Assembly (NCBI GenBank): GCA_009731375.1
Contig: BJOX01000011.1
Span: 338,081 to 402,080 of the forward strand
Direction of reading: 5' to 3'
Length of the DNA: 64,000 nt
DNA from: Paulinella micropora
Taxonomy: Eukaryota > Cercozoa > Imbricatea > Euglyphida
Position 1 is the first letter of the stretch; each line of letters opens with the position of its first letter. Under the pieces are notes generated by a model. It saw only the letters and a list, made by a program, of their open reading frames with translations. It did no database searches and had not been told where the DNA came from. Shown here piece by piece: positions 30,807-64,000 of this stretch. The translations under genes were made by a program, and so were the position numbers.

Positions 30807-33800
30807 GTTAGTGCGGACGGTCCCCTGCGAGGAGCCTAACGGAAGGAGGGGGTAGGGAAATGAGAAGGAGTCTGCAGTGGCACGGTGACGTGGCTGCGAA
30901 AGTGAGAGCTGGCGTCTGCCAGAAGGGCCACTGAGCATCGGTCTGTGTCTCTACCAAAGAGGCACAGCAGAAGGCAAGTTTGCAGCAAGATCGGTTCGGT
31001 TTGCTGCGGAGTGTGTGCTCTGCTTTGTTTTGCAGAGCTGCAGCTGGAGTGTAAATCCGAAGGTGTTGCTTTTGGCTGGACTTGGAAGCCAAGAGTATGC
31101 GGTTGGAGCTACTTTTGCATCGTCTTTGTCCTCCCATCGTTTCTGTCACTAGTGGTGTTAGTTCATGCGTATCTAGAAGACTCTTTATATTCTAGTTGGA
31201 AAAGGCAGATTGGTTTGGTCGGTATGTATGAGACTTGGTTGGAACCTTGTAAGTACGGGGAAGGCCTGCAAAATGGGGGGGCCGTATTTGGGAAGAACTA
31301 GGCAAGTTAGCGTCGAACCCTCTTAATTTCTTTCAGTGTACATGGTTAGACTAGAGGGCATAGATCTTTGGAGAAGCCTGTACTGAGTGCACCGTCTCAG
31401 GGCTGAAGGTCTATGGTTGGGTAGGGGCTAGCTACCCCTTTTAGTTTGTGTAACACCGACCAGGGTAGTGCCCGAAAACGGGGGCCAAGCCTACAAAATC
31501 GCGAAGTAGGGTGTGTGGGAATTATGTTCAACACATGCAATGTGTTGGAGGGATTAACTTTAGTTACCCCCAAGTTTGTTTGCTCTGACGCAGCATGAGT
31601 TTGGAAGACTTTGACACGGGGAGGCACCTGAGGCTGTTGAGCTAGATATGGCGAACTCGGACACTTTTCCTTTAGGGATGGGGAGGCACCTGAGGCTGTT
31701 GAGCTAGATATGGAGAACCCAGACACTTTTCCTTTAGTCAGGCTACCTCTTTCCCTCAGTGACACCCTTTATGTTCAGTAGGCAGTATGGTTGGTGGTTG
31801 CCTTACGGGGATAGGTGTGAAGTGCAGCAGCAGTGTAAGCTAGCACTGGGACATATATTTGACTTTTGTTTGTGCATACTTTTCCGACTTATGTGGAGCA
31901 TAGTTTTTGCTCCTAGACTTATTGTGGTGGTGTGATGTGCTGGTTGACATGGGCTTTCTTTTGTCAGTTTTGTAACAGGACAGTTGGAGAGTAGTGTGAG
32001 GGCCGGCTGGAGTTGTTTGCCGCAGCTTCTCTTCTCCACGTACATTTTGCTCACCCACCCATGGACTTTATTGCACGCTTTGTGGGACGGTTTAGCAGAC
32101 ATATTTCTCCTTTTGGTTTCTTGTCTAGTTGCGTGCTAGTTTATGTTGCTCTTTAGGTGGCGATGTTTTGTTTTCTATAGTATTGTAAGAGTCGAGGGAC
32201 AATCACAAGAGACCTTATATTCATAGTCCAACCATACACACGTTTTAGTTACCTGGTATGTTAGTGTATTGCGTGTGTAAAGAGCCAAGGGGCATTAGGT
32301 TTTTAGTCAAGAGGCCAGGGGCACATGTGGTAGCCCAGAGCCCAGTCCATATCATTTTGAGATGATGAGAGAGAGAGTGAGAGAGAGTGAGAGCACAGGT
32401 TGAGATAGACATAGGCAGAACAGTCATCATGGCTGGAAAAACATAAGCCAATTTCACAGTGTTTTACGGGACATTTTTTCATGTGTTGAGCGGTGCTCAT
32501 GCAGCTGTTGTGTCTTTGATTGACATATGTGTGGGCTAGCGTTTGTGTGTGGTGTCCGCGAGTTGTTCCTTTTACTCCCCACTCTGTGTACATTCAGTCT
32601 CCAGCTTTTGCTGAGGTGGGGGGAGTGTTTGTTGAGAACATGACTCACACATGCCCATACCTAGCATCTGGCCATGGGTGGATGGTGACTCGCTTTATTT
32701 CATTTGTTTATGCTCTCGTGAGTCTCTTGGTTATGACTTTAGTTGATGGCTGTCTATGCTTTCTCGTTTTGGAGTTGACTTTGAGACTTTTTCCCTTTTT
32801 CCTCTGCTTTGGTGTGAGACTTGCTGTCGGTTGGTGAGGCGTTGGGGCATCGTTTTCTTTTCTTTTTTCTCGTCCCTTTCCTTTTGCACCCTTACCCTTC
32901 TTTGTTGGCTGATTCGCTTTGTGGATAGCGGACCTGAGCTTGGTGTAGTTCACTCGTTGTTTGCCATGTGGGGGAGGAGCGGTAGGTTTGGTACCCTATC
33001 GCCCCCTCTCCGTACCAACACATAGGTATCATAGGGAGTAAGTTAAGAACAGACACCTAATGTTGGACCTTTTGGGTAGAAAGGGGACACAGCCCAGTAG
33101 TGGGGCATTTCTTTCGGTTTAATGTTGAATCGTATGGAAGGGGACACAGCCCAGTACTAGTCGTGGGACTTGGAGGGCNNNNNNNNNNGGGTGGTCGAGC
33201 ACCAGTGAGGACAGTTTTGTTTCAGTTTCGAACTTTGTTTACCAGTTCGGACTTTGATGGCTGTCAGGTCGGCTTTTCATGTGGATGACTTTTTCGGCAG
33301 CTTTTCCCTTTCTCTGAGACTCCCTCTTACTTCTCAGGCGGTGTGCAGCCTTCAGGGTGGCTGCAGGTGTTGGCTTTATTTTGCATGGCACTTTTCTTGT
33401 TTTGGCATGGAGCGACAGAGTTGGTGGGTTTCGCCAGTCGCCGGATGGACTGCAGTAGCGCCCATCGGTGGGCGGATTGCAATGCTTCTGTTATCAGATT
33501 CTTTCGCTTCAGTGGTTATTTCGGTGGAGTTGTCGGCTGCGTGGCTTCGGCGCGGCCCGGAGCAGCGGCGACGATGGCAAGGTTCAACGGTGGGTCTGTC
33601 TTCGTGACAGACCCCAAATCAGGCCGCTCCCCTCCTACTCGTTCTTTGTCTTTGTTGTCGGGTGATGGAGTTCGCTCTTCAGTTTGCAGTTCTAGGCGAG
33701 ACACATGTTGCACCTGATGTGCATGTTGTGGTGTGAGCCTTAGAACCGTGGGAGCTCCGCAGCGAGCGTGGGGGAGGATGGCGCCAGACACCACTACTTT

Positions 33801-35749
33801 GTTTTGGTTCGTCTGCGGTGGTTTCCATCTGGGTCGTTTTCAACAGGTGGCCCCGGTTGTGGGGCATGGTGGACGTTCTTGTTTGCGACGTCTGTTGGTG
33901 CAGTGAAATGGTTGGAGTCGCTTTCGTCGGCAGTTGTTTTTGCCCTCATTCAGGAAGGGGGGGTTGAAGGCCACGGACATTTGGCAATTGGACATTTTTG
34001 CTGCTTTGGCGTGCTTGTGCCTTCGGTTTGGTTGGCGTGATTGTGCCTTCGGTTTGGTTTTGGCGCGGCCTATTCTTCCGGCAATGTGGAACCTGTGGCA
34101 GTCATTACTCTCCCTCACTTTGCGGGGTGGCTATTTTGGTCCCTGCGTTGTTTGTATGGAGTCGGCGGCATACCGCCGGATTGTCAGCAAAGGGGGAGGG
34201 CATGAATCCATGGATTTCGGGTAGCGTTTCGCTTTTACGGTTTGGCCGGTAGGCCGGATGTTCTGGATCAGTGTGCCCGGATGGAAGGCTTGTGCGGCAG
34301 CGTGGAGCCGCAGGTGGAGCGGGTTACGGCATTGCCGCTAGTTAGACCCGATCTTTGGTGGTTGGTCCTTCAAGTTATTTGACTTTGTGCTCGGTGTGGA
34401 CCCTGCTCTGGACTTAATTCGCTTACGGTTATTGAGTGTCTCTGCCATGGTGCAGTTGGAGGTGTGCAGTTTGTTGCCGTCGTTTCGGTGGGGCCCCGGG
34501 GGAGGCCCTTCGTCAGGGGAGGTGGAACCTTTCCTGCTTTGTGATGGTCGGAGCGCGACGGTCGTCTTTCTTCTCCCTCCCTCAGGGGGGGGGGGTTGCT
34601 TATATTTCCTATTCGATTGTCAGCGGAGGGTAAGAGCAGTATGATGAACCCATGGCAGTTGGTGCACGTGGTGTTGCTGGTCGGCCGGATGTTCTGGAGC
34701 AGTTGGCCGCGGGCCGAGGCATTAGGCGTATGTTTGTAGACAGTGGTGGCCGATGTAGGCCAGGAGTTAACGTTGGTCGTTATGACCTAGCAATTTGTCA
34801 CGCCGGGTAGGCGCGGGAGGACGGTGGAGCTTCGCTGTCCGGTCTGATATCGCTACGACGGAAGGCGCTACACTTGGCAGATGACGGCGCGGTGGCGAGC
34901 TATTTGACGCTCAGTTTTCGGGATGAACATGTAGGTTGCACGGGGAGTTCCATGTAAGGCTGGACGGTGGGTCGCCCTCCTGGGGCGGGTCATGCGTCAA
35001 ATTGTGGAACGGCCATTTTCCCCCCTTGATTACTTTTATTTTGTATTGCTCTGTGAATTTTCTTTCCTTTACATATCGGATAAGGAGTTAGGGGGAGATA
35101 CCTGTTTGTGGGTGATTATATTTACATATAGGTGTGCTTTGGGCATGAATGTGTGAGGATCATATTTACATACGTGTTTGCTTTGTGAGTATGAATTGCT
35201 TTATCGTCTCGTGGTTGTTGCGGCCGCGGAGTATGTGTGAGTTATTATTTGGCGGAGGTGACATACGCCTATGTGAGGAACTTGTTTGTTTGTTGTGCTT
35301 ATGTGTTGCTATATTGCCGCCGGAACTCCACTGGAGACGTAGGATAGCTAACTTGCTTATTTCGTTTATTTATATATTACTTCTAGTTTGTTCGTTGTGC
35401 TTGTCAGCATCTCGTCCGTGTACTTGGTTGTGCTCGTGACACTGTTGAACATACATTAAGTAATGTATTGACGTTGACATATACATATATGTATCTTCAT
35501 ATATGTATCTTCATATTGTGTGTTGGTCATTTTCCGTGCGAATAGTGTGGATTGCTCATGTATGCAGTATTAATACTATGATGAGGGTGACGTGCTTCGT
35601 GCTTAACGATGTGTTTAAGGATTTTGATGTTTGTGTTGTGACTATATTTTATTAATTAACTTGTTTCACCGACTGTTGTCTGGATTTATGACATTTACTA
35701 TGTTAAAGTTAGCTCATAGCTATCGGCCGCTATTCCTAAATAGGGGGAG
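30794..35749 (+). mobile_element. Internal region of a large non-autonomous LTR element (LARD-like)
   Basis: About 4.95 kb lies between the two inner LTRs, with a primer site at the left and a purine tract (AATAGGGGGAG) at the right, but no ORF over about 125 codons and no gag, protease, RT or integrase motif. It contains local tandem duplications: about 65 bp at 31,612-31,735 (GGGGAGGCACCTGAGGCTGT), a short GGGGACACAGCCCAGTA repeat at 33,085 and 33,138, and GGCCGGATGTTCTGGA at 34,253 and 34,683. A 10-N gap sits at 33,179-33,188. Structure plus lack of coding fits a LARD mobilised in trans by an autonomous relative. Confidence 0.78.
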
Positions 35750-36029
35750 CGTTGGACAATTTATTAATATAGTATTTAGTCATATCGGCCGCTACATGTT
35801 TTTACGTAGTTATTACTACGGGCCATATTTTCTGGTACTTGCTCAGTGGCAAATCAAGTTGCCTTTATGTTCATATATTACCAATTTGGTGAGGTTGGTT
35901 TCCTTTTTCAAGGTTCTTTTGAATCTCAGTGAAGTCTCGTAAATGGTGGTCACGTAGTAGACCACTGGGATCCCGGAGCCTCCGGTTAATAGGCTAGTTT
36001 CCCTACCCGGACCTTCAAATTGTCCAACG
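35750..36029 (+). mobile_element. Inner element, 3' LTR (280 bp)
   Basis: It runs CGTTGGACAATTT to AAATTGTCCAACG, preceded by a purine tract at 35,739-35,749 and followed by the GTTGT target duplication at 36,030-36,034. It is longer than the 5' LTR because the latter has lost short blocks. Confidence 0.88.
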
Positions 36030-36034
36030 GTTGT

Positions 36035-36074
36035 AGCTATCATAGGTCATTATATTAATAACAGTAGTCTAACA
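36035..36074 (+). mobile_element. Outer LTR, right part
   Basis: These 40 bp end in CAGTAGTCTAACA and complete the LTR that starts at 30,392. Flanking GTGTC would be one half of the outer target duplication. The other half was not located. Confidence 0.65.
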
Positions 36075-36519
36075 GTGTCAAAGGGTCACCCCGTTTTTAA
36101 CGGTTTTTCTCTTTGGCTTGTTGTTTGAGTTCAATTCTGGCTTCCCTTTCTACTACAGAAGTGGAGGTTAGCCTTGAACCAGTTGTGTTCAGTTTTATTA
36201 TTAATATTAAATTCCTTTTTTCCTTTGAGCTCGTAAGGGTAAGACCTCCGGTCTTAATACACCGTTTCTGTAGACGAGGTATAATCAATAAAGTCATTCT
36301 TCGGTACCCCTTACGTCAATGGATATCAGTCTCATGATTTTTTTGGACGCACTTGAATGTGGCTTGGCAATATCATCGCTATTAGACCGACTCACTTTAA
36401 CGGTGGCAAGTGATACTAAAACAATTTGAAGCTAAGTCTCAAAATACTATCAGTTTTATGTCCTACACACAGAGGGCGAATATTAGGGTGTTCATTTTTT
36501 TTTTGGGAAGGGTGAGGAA

Positions 36520-36551
<32 letters not shown>

Positions 36552-36662
36552 CNNNNNNNNNNNNNNNNNNNNNNNNNNNNNNNNNNNNNNNNNAGGGCGA
36601 CGGGGAGGCATGAAATTTGATGCTACGAGGAAGAAGAAAAAAAAGTCGGAACGTCGGAAGCC
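36075..36662. other. Spacer with poly(G) and gap; 3' flank of the myosin gene
   Basis: No gene recognised. It includes a G run at about 36,523-36,551, a gap at 36,553-36,593 and, just past the stop codon on the minus strand, an A/G-rich stretch on the plus strand. The transcript's 3' untranslated region should lie here. No clear AATAAA was assigned. Confidence 0.5.
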
Positions 36663-60413
<23,751 letters not shown>

Positions 60414-60588
60414 CTACAAACGAAGATAGCACGAAAGTAAATGAATGAATAGGCAGACTATAGGCAAAGTACATACAAGCACTAAGATGACGTCACAAAT
60501 AACATATTAGCAAATACCTTATGACCCTCTGGGGAGGCCAGCCCTGACAAGAGTATTGACAAGGCCAGCCCTGATAATTTAACCTCAC

Positions 60589-60700
60589 CGGCTAGCGAAC
60601 TCGTAGTGGTGAGGACGAAAGCCGTTTTCACGGGTACTTGCGCTGAACAAATATGATGCCCTCTTTTTCCGTATCGATGGAGCCGACAAAAAAAAGAGGC
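60589..60700 (-). CDS. Candidate upstream exon of the DH-PH-FYVE-myosin gene
   Basis: The minus strand has an open stretch (SIRKKRASYLFSAS, FRPHHYEFAS) ending in a good donor, GCTAGCCG/GTGAGG. CG joins the G before Met of exon 1 (acceptor TTTGTAG) to make Arg, keeping frame across a 175-bp intron. The 5' limit is unclear. If real, the Met at 60,412 is internal. Confidence 0.4.
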
Positions 60701-60882
60701 AATACTGAGGAAATCTTGTTTTTGAGATGTCAGGATTCACAGGTTTATTACTTTAGTAAACTTTGATATGTAAGTACATACATACCATTCTCGTAATAAT
60801 ATTATACGTCATTGTATATGTTTACTGTTTACCTTATTGTAGTCTACAGAATGCCAATAATTCCTGCTCCAAAGTTTTGTTT

Positions 60883-61038
60883 CTCTTTTTTGTTGTGGCT
60901 CAGTGAGCCGTTCATGGAAGATTTTACGTGCACTGCACATTTATATAGTTTTTTATATTTTGTTTCTCTTTTTTGTATTGGGACGTGGCTGAGTGAGACA
61001 GCCGTTCATGGAAGATTTTACGTGCACTGCACATTTTT
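60883..61038 (+). repeat. Tandem duplication of about 70 bp
   Basis: TTTGTTTCTCTTTTTTGT ... CATGGAAGATTTTACGTGCA occurs twice with an intervening short AT stretch. It precedes a possible exon. Confidence 0.85.
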
Positions 61039-61039
61039 T

Positions 61040-61190
61040 CCTGATGCTTTTGAAACTCCATGCTCATGCCGTCCATCCTGTGGCACGTGTGTGGAGCCTG
61101 GGACTGGGAATGAAGCCCGACTTGTAGAAAAGCCCGAGTCCGAGGCTCCTGCCAAGGCTTTTCAGAAAGTCCAGAAGAAGGAGTCTGAAG
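61040..61190 (+). CDS. Possible exon, Cys/Glu/Lys-containing (uncertain)
   Basis: An open plus-strand stretch reads CSCRPSCGTCVEPGTG then KPESEAPAKAFQKVQKKESE, with a GTCAGT donor-like end. Composition looks coding, and the Cys pattern suggests a small metal-binding segment. No acceptor or partner exon is certain. It may be the 5' part of the plus-strand gene whose exons appear after 63,070, or a decayed fragment. Confidence 0.3.
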
Positions 61191-61236
61191 TCAGTCTTCT
61201 GTGTTCTTGTAGTTTGTACATACATACTCTTCGTCT

Positions 61237-61238
<2 letters not shown>

Positions 61239-61270
<32 letters not shown>

Positions 61271-61280
61271 NNNNNNNNNN
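61239..61280 (+). repeat. Poly(C)32 and 10-N gap
   Basis: Homopolymer-bounded gap. Confidence 0.95.
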
Positions 61281-61439
61281 TTTATTCTTCCTTTTCGTCT
61301 GCTTTGTGTACCTCCTCCTCCTCCTCCTCCTTTGAACTCTTCCTACTCCTTTTTGGTCCTGTTCTTAGTACTGCTCTTGGTTCTCGTTCTTCTAGTTAGA
61401 GAAGTAATTCTACAATTAATCGCATGGGAGAACAGCTCG

Positions 61440-61643
61440 CAGCTCTTCTTCTTCTTCTTCTTCTTCTTCTTCTTCTTCTTCTTCTTCTTGTTCTTGTTCT
61501 TCTTCTTGTTCTTCTTGTTCTTGTTCTTGTTCTTCTTCTTCTTCTTGTTCTTGTTCTTCTTGTTCTTCTTCTTCTTCTTCTTCTTCTTCTTCTTCTTCTT
61601 CTTCTTCTTCTTCTTCTTCTTCTTCTTCTTCTTCTTCTTCTTC

Positions 61644-61675
<32 letters not shown>

Positions 61676-62806
61676 GTTCTTGTTCTTGTTCTTCTTCTTC
61701 TTCTTCTTGTTCTTGTTCTTCTTCTTGTTCTTCTTCTTGTTCTTCTTCTTCTTCTTCTTCTTCTTCTTCTTCTTCTTCTTTTTCTTCTTCTTCTTTCTTC
61801 TTCTTCTTTCTTCTTCTTCTTTCTTCTTCTTCTTTCTTCTTCTTCTTTCTTCTTCTTTCTTCTTCTTCTTTCTTCTTCTTCTTTCTTCTTCTTCTTTCTT
61901 CTTCTTCTTTCTTCTTCTTCTTTCTTCTTCTTCTTTCTTCTTCTTCTTTCTTCTTCTTCTTTCTTCTTCTTCTTTCTTCTTCTTCTTCTTCTTCTTCTTC
62001 TTCTTTCTTCTTTCTTTCTTCTTTCTTCTTTCTTCTTTCTTCTTCTTCTTCTTCTTCTTCTTCTTCTTCTTCTTCTTCTTCTTCTTCTTCTTCTTCTTCT
62101 TCTTCTTCTTCTTCTTCTTTCTTTCTTCTTTCTTCTTTCTTCTTCTTTCTTCTTTCTTCTTTCTTATTTCTTATTTCTTATTTCTTCTTTCTTCTTCTTT
62201 CTTCTTTCTTCTTTCTTCTTTCTTCTTTCTTCTGTCTTCTTCTTTCTTCTTTCTTCTTTCTTCTTTCTTCTTTCTTCTTTCTTCTTTCTTTCTTCTTTCT
62301 TCTTTCTTCTTTCTTTTTCTTCTTCTCCTCCTCCTCCTCCACCTCCTCCTCCTTCTTCTTCTCCTTCTCCTCCTCCACCTTCTTCTTCTTCTCCTTCTCC
62401 TTCTCATTCTCCTCCTTCTTCTTCTTCTCCTTCTCCTTCTCCTTCTCCTTCTTCTTCTTCTTCTTCTTCTTCTTCTTCTTCTTCTTCTTCTTCTCCTTCT
62501 TCTTCTTCTCCTCCTTCTCCTTCTCCTTCTCCTTCTCATTCTCCTTCTCATTCTCCTTCTCCTTCTCCTCCTCCTTCTCCTTCTCCTTCTCCTTCTCTTT
62601 CTCCTTCTCCGTCTCCTTCTCCTTCTCCTTCTCCTTCTCCTTCTCCTTCTCCTTCTCCTTCTCCTTCTCCTTCTCCTTCTCCTTCTTCTTCTTCTTCTTC
62701 TTCTTCTTCTTCTTCTTCTTCTTCTTCTTCTTCTTCTTCTTCTTCTTCTTCTTCTTCTTCTTCTTCTTCTTCTTCTTCTTCTTCTTCTTCTTCTTCTCCT
62801 CCTCCT

Positions 62807-62862
<56 letters not shown>

Positions 62863-62863
62863 G

Positions 62864-62912
<49 letters not shown>

Positions 62913-62931
62913 GACTACTACTACTACTACG

Positions 62932-62990
<59 letters not shown>

Positions 62991-62994
62991 CACT
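61440..62994 (+). repeat. (TTC)n/(CTC)n pyrimidine tract and (ACT)n array
   Basis: About 1.37 kb is almost pure pyrimidine on the plus strand (TTC with TTTC, CTC and TTG variants), followed by about 185 bp of (ACT)n. The very long ORFs here only translate the repeat. No gene. Confidence 0.97.
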
Positions 62995-63069
62995 GCTAGT
63001 CTATACGTGTACCTGTTCCTCGTTTCCTACTTTCTCATCCAAGCGTGCTTGTCGTTTCTGTGTGCGCAG

Positions 63070-63285
63070 CAGGCTGTGCAATGCGGTGAGTCGTGAGGAC
63101 GTGCTCATGACAAGCAGCGGCGAGCTCACCGCTGCGGAGAAGTCGCTAACCGAGATCTATGCCAAACTGCATGCCAAAAGGAATGTAAGTGTCTGTCCCC
63201 ACCAGCTAGTTCGCACCCATCTCCACCCGACACCTTGCACCTCCTCCCAGGCTTGTTCTGTCCTCACTCATACACCAAAAAACGG

Positions 63286-63319
<34 letters not shown>

Positions 63320-63941
63320 GTCTTTTTGCCCCACACATTTCGTATGCTGCCTCCTTTCCGTTTTGTTTCCCATCCGCTGCCTCTGTCATGGACTTGTGCT
63401 GCCTCAGTGCTTGCTTGCTGGCTCATGCGTTGCCGTGTGTGTGGGGGCTGCAGGCAGCACGTTCGCCGCAGCCGCTGAGCCAACCCTTGAAGCGCATCAA
63501 GGTCTATGTATTGTATGTATGTATTGTATGTATGTATTGTATGTATGTATTGTATGTATGTATTGTATGTATGTATTGTATGTATGTATTGTATGTATGT
63601 ATTGTATGTATGTATTGTATGTATGTATTGTATGTATGGTATGTATGTATGTATGTATGTATGTATGTATGTATGCATGCATGTATGTAAGTATGATGTA
63701 TGTATGTATGTATGTGTATGTATGTATGTATGACCTACATACGTGCGTACGTAAGTATGTCTGTACGTTATCAAGGCGCATCAGCAAGCGGCAGCCGGGG
63801 TTTATGCAGTATGTCTGTATGGTATGTCTGTAGGCGAAGAAGGCGGCAGCGCAGAGGCAGCAGCAAGCAGCAGCGGCCCCGGCGCGGGAGCAGCCTGTGC
63901 CCACGGCGTCCAAGACGCAGCAGCTCAAGAACAACGCAGCG
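63070..63941 (+). CDS. Plus-strand gene fragment, three exons, runs off the window
   Basis: Exon a 63,070-63,184 (LCNAVSREDVLMTSSGEL, EKSLTEIYAKLHAKRN; acceptor GTGCGCAG, donor AAT/GTAAGT) ends in phase 0. Exon b 63,454-63,501 (AARSPQPLSQPLKRIK; acceptor GGCTGCAG) and exon c 63,833-63,941 (AKKAAAQRQQQAAAAPARE, KTQQLKNNAA; acceptor GTCTGTAG) follow in compatible phases. The first exon looks helical. The third is Ala/Gln/Lys-rich and probably disordered or coiled-coil. No family recognised. It is divergent from the DH-PH-FYVE-myosin gene. Start and end are outside what can be read. Confidence 0.5.
63505..63735 (+). repeat. 13-bp minisatellite and (TATG)n array
   Basis: TATTGTATGTATG repeats about ten times from 63,505, then becomes (TATG)n. 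It is an intron between exons b and c of the plus-strand gene. Confidence 0.93.
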
Positions 63942-64000
63942 GTGCACACAACACACGCGCAACATACACACACACACACACATACGCACACATACGCACA

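Noticed and set aside
30794-35749. Host gene between the two inner LTRs
   Set aside because: Only short overlapping frames without motifs or splice pattern. The LTRs, primer site and purine tract explain the segment.
61332-63478. Very long open frames (555 and 684 codons) of Leu, Phe, Ser or Pro
   Set aside because: They only translate (TTC)n/(CTC)n/(ACT)n repeats. Only the last part (63,070-63,184) has exon signals.

Overview
The window is eukaryotic nuclear DNA. It has GT-AG introns, non-LTR and LTR retrotransposons, tRNA-derived SINEs and an extreme load of microsatellites, mostly (GATA)n, (ATAC)n, (CTTT)n, (TTC)n and pentamers. The host cannot be named from sequence. A MyTH4-tailed myosin with an N-terminal FYVE module excludes land plants and fits a protist or alga. 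Several N gaps interrupt the assembly, many of them next to long poly(G) or poly(C) runs.

Layout. 1-4,750 is an APE-type LINE with one long endonuclease/reverse-transcriptase ORF. 5,418-7,500 holds two tRNA-derived SINE copies and pyrimidine microsatellites. About 9,450-21,100 is a decayed Ty3/gypsy-like element: two gag-like ORFs, a spacer ORF, a pol lacking the first part of RT and broken by frameshifts, and a 3' ORF with an N-terminal membrane anchor. 21,700-22,080 is an AT-rich foldback. 23,000-30,000 carries two divergent multi-exon transcription units of unknown function. The left one has a SAP motif and a Lys-rich repeat. The right one has similar Lys-rich stretches, a repeated HGxGCxC metal-binding-like motif and a Q/N/G-rich tail behind an in-frame TGA. 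30,392-36,074 is a nested LTR structure: a roughly 209-bp solo-like LTR split by a 5.5-kb non-coding LTR element that has a 5-bp target duplication and a primer site matching the anticodon arm of initiator tRNA-Met.

36,663-60,413 (minus strand) is the centrepiece, a gene I could trace through 42 exons. Apart from the exon-17 gap, the exon-34/35 gap and the uncertain end of exon 27, splice phases agree at every junction. It encodes RhoGEF (DH), PH, FYVE zinc finger, a complete myosin motor, a Pro/Ser-rich linker, MyTH4 and a C-terminal zinc ribbon. As read it is one protein of at least about 2,200 residues, joining Rho-GTPase activation, phosphoinositide binding and an actin motor. Its introns are full of microsatellites, SINEs and diverged partial copies ('echoes') of neighbouring exon edges, seen at 16 exons.

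60,600-64,000 contains a possible upstream exon of that gene, a 1.5-kb pyrimidine tract, and the start of a plus-strand gene that runs off the window.
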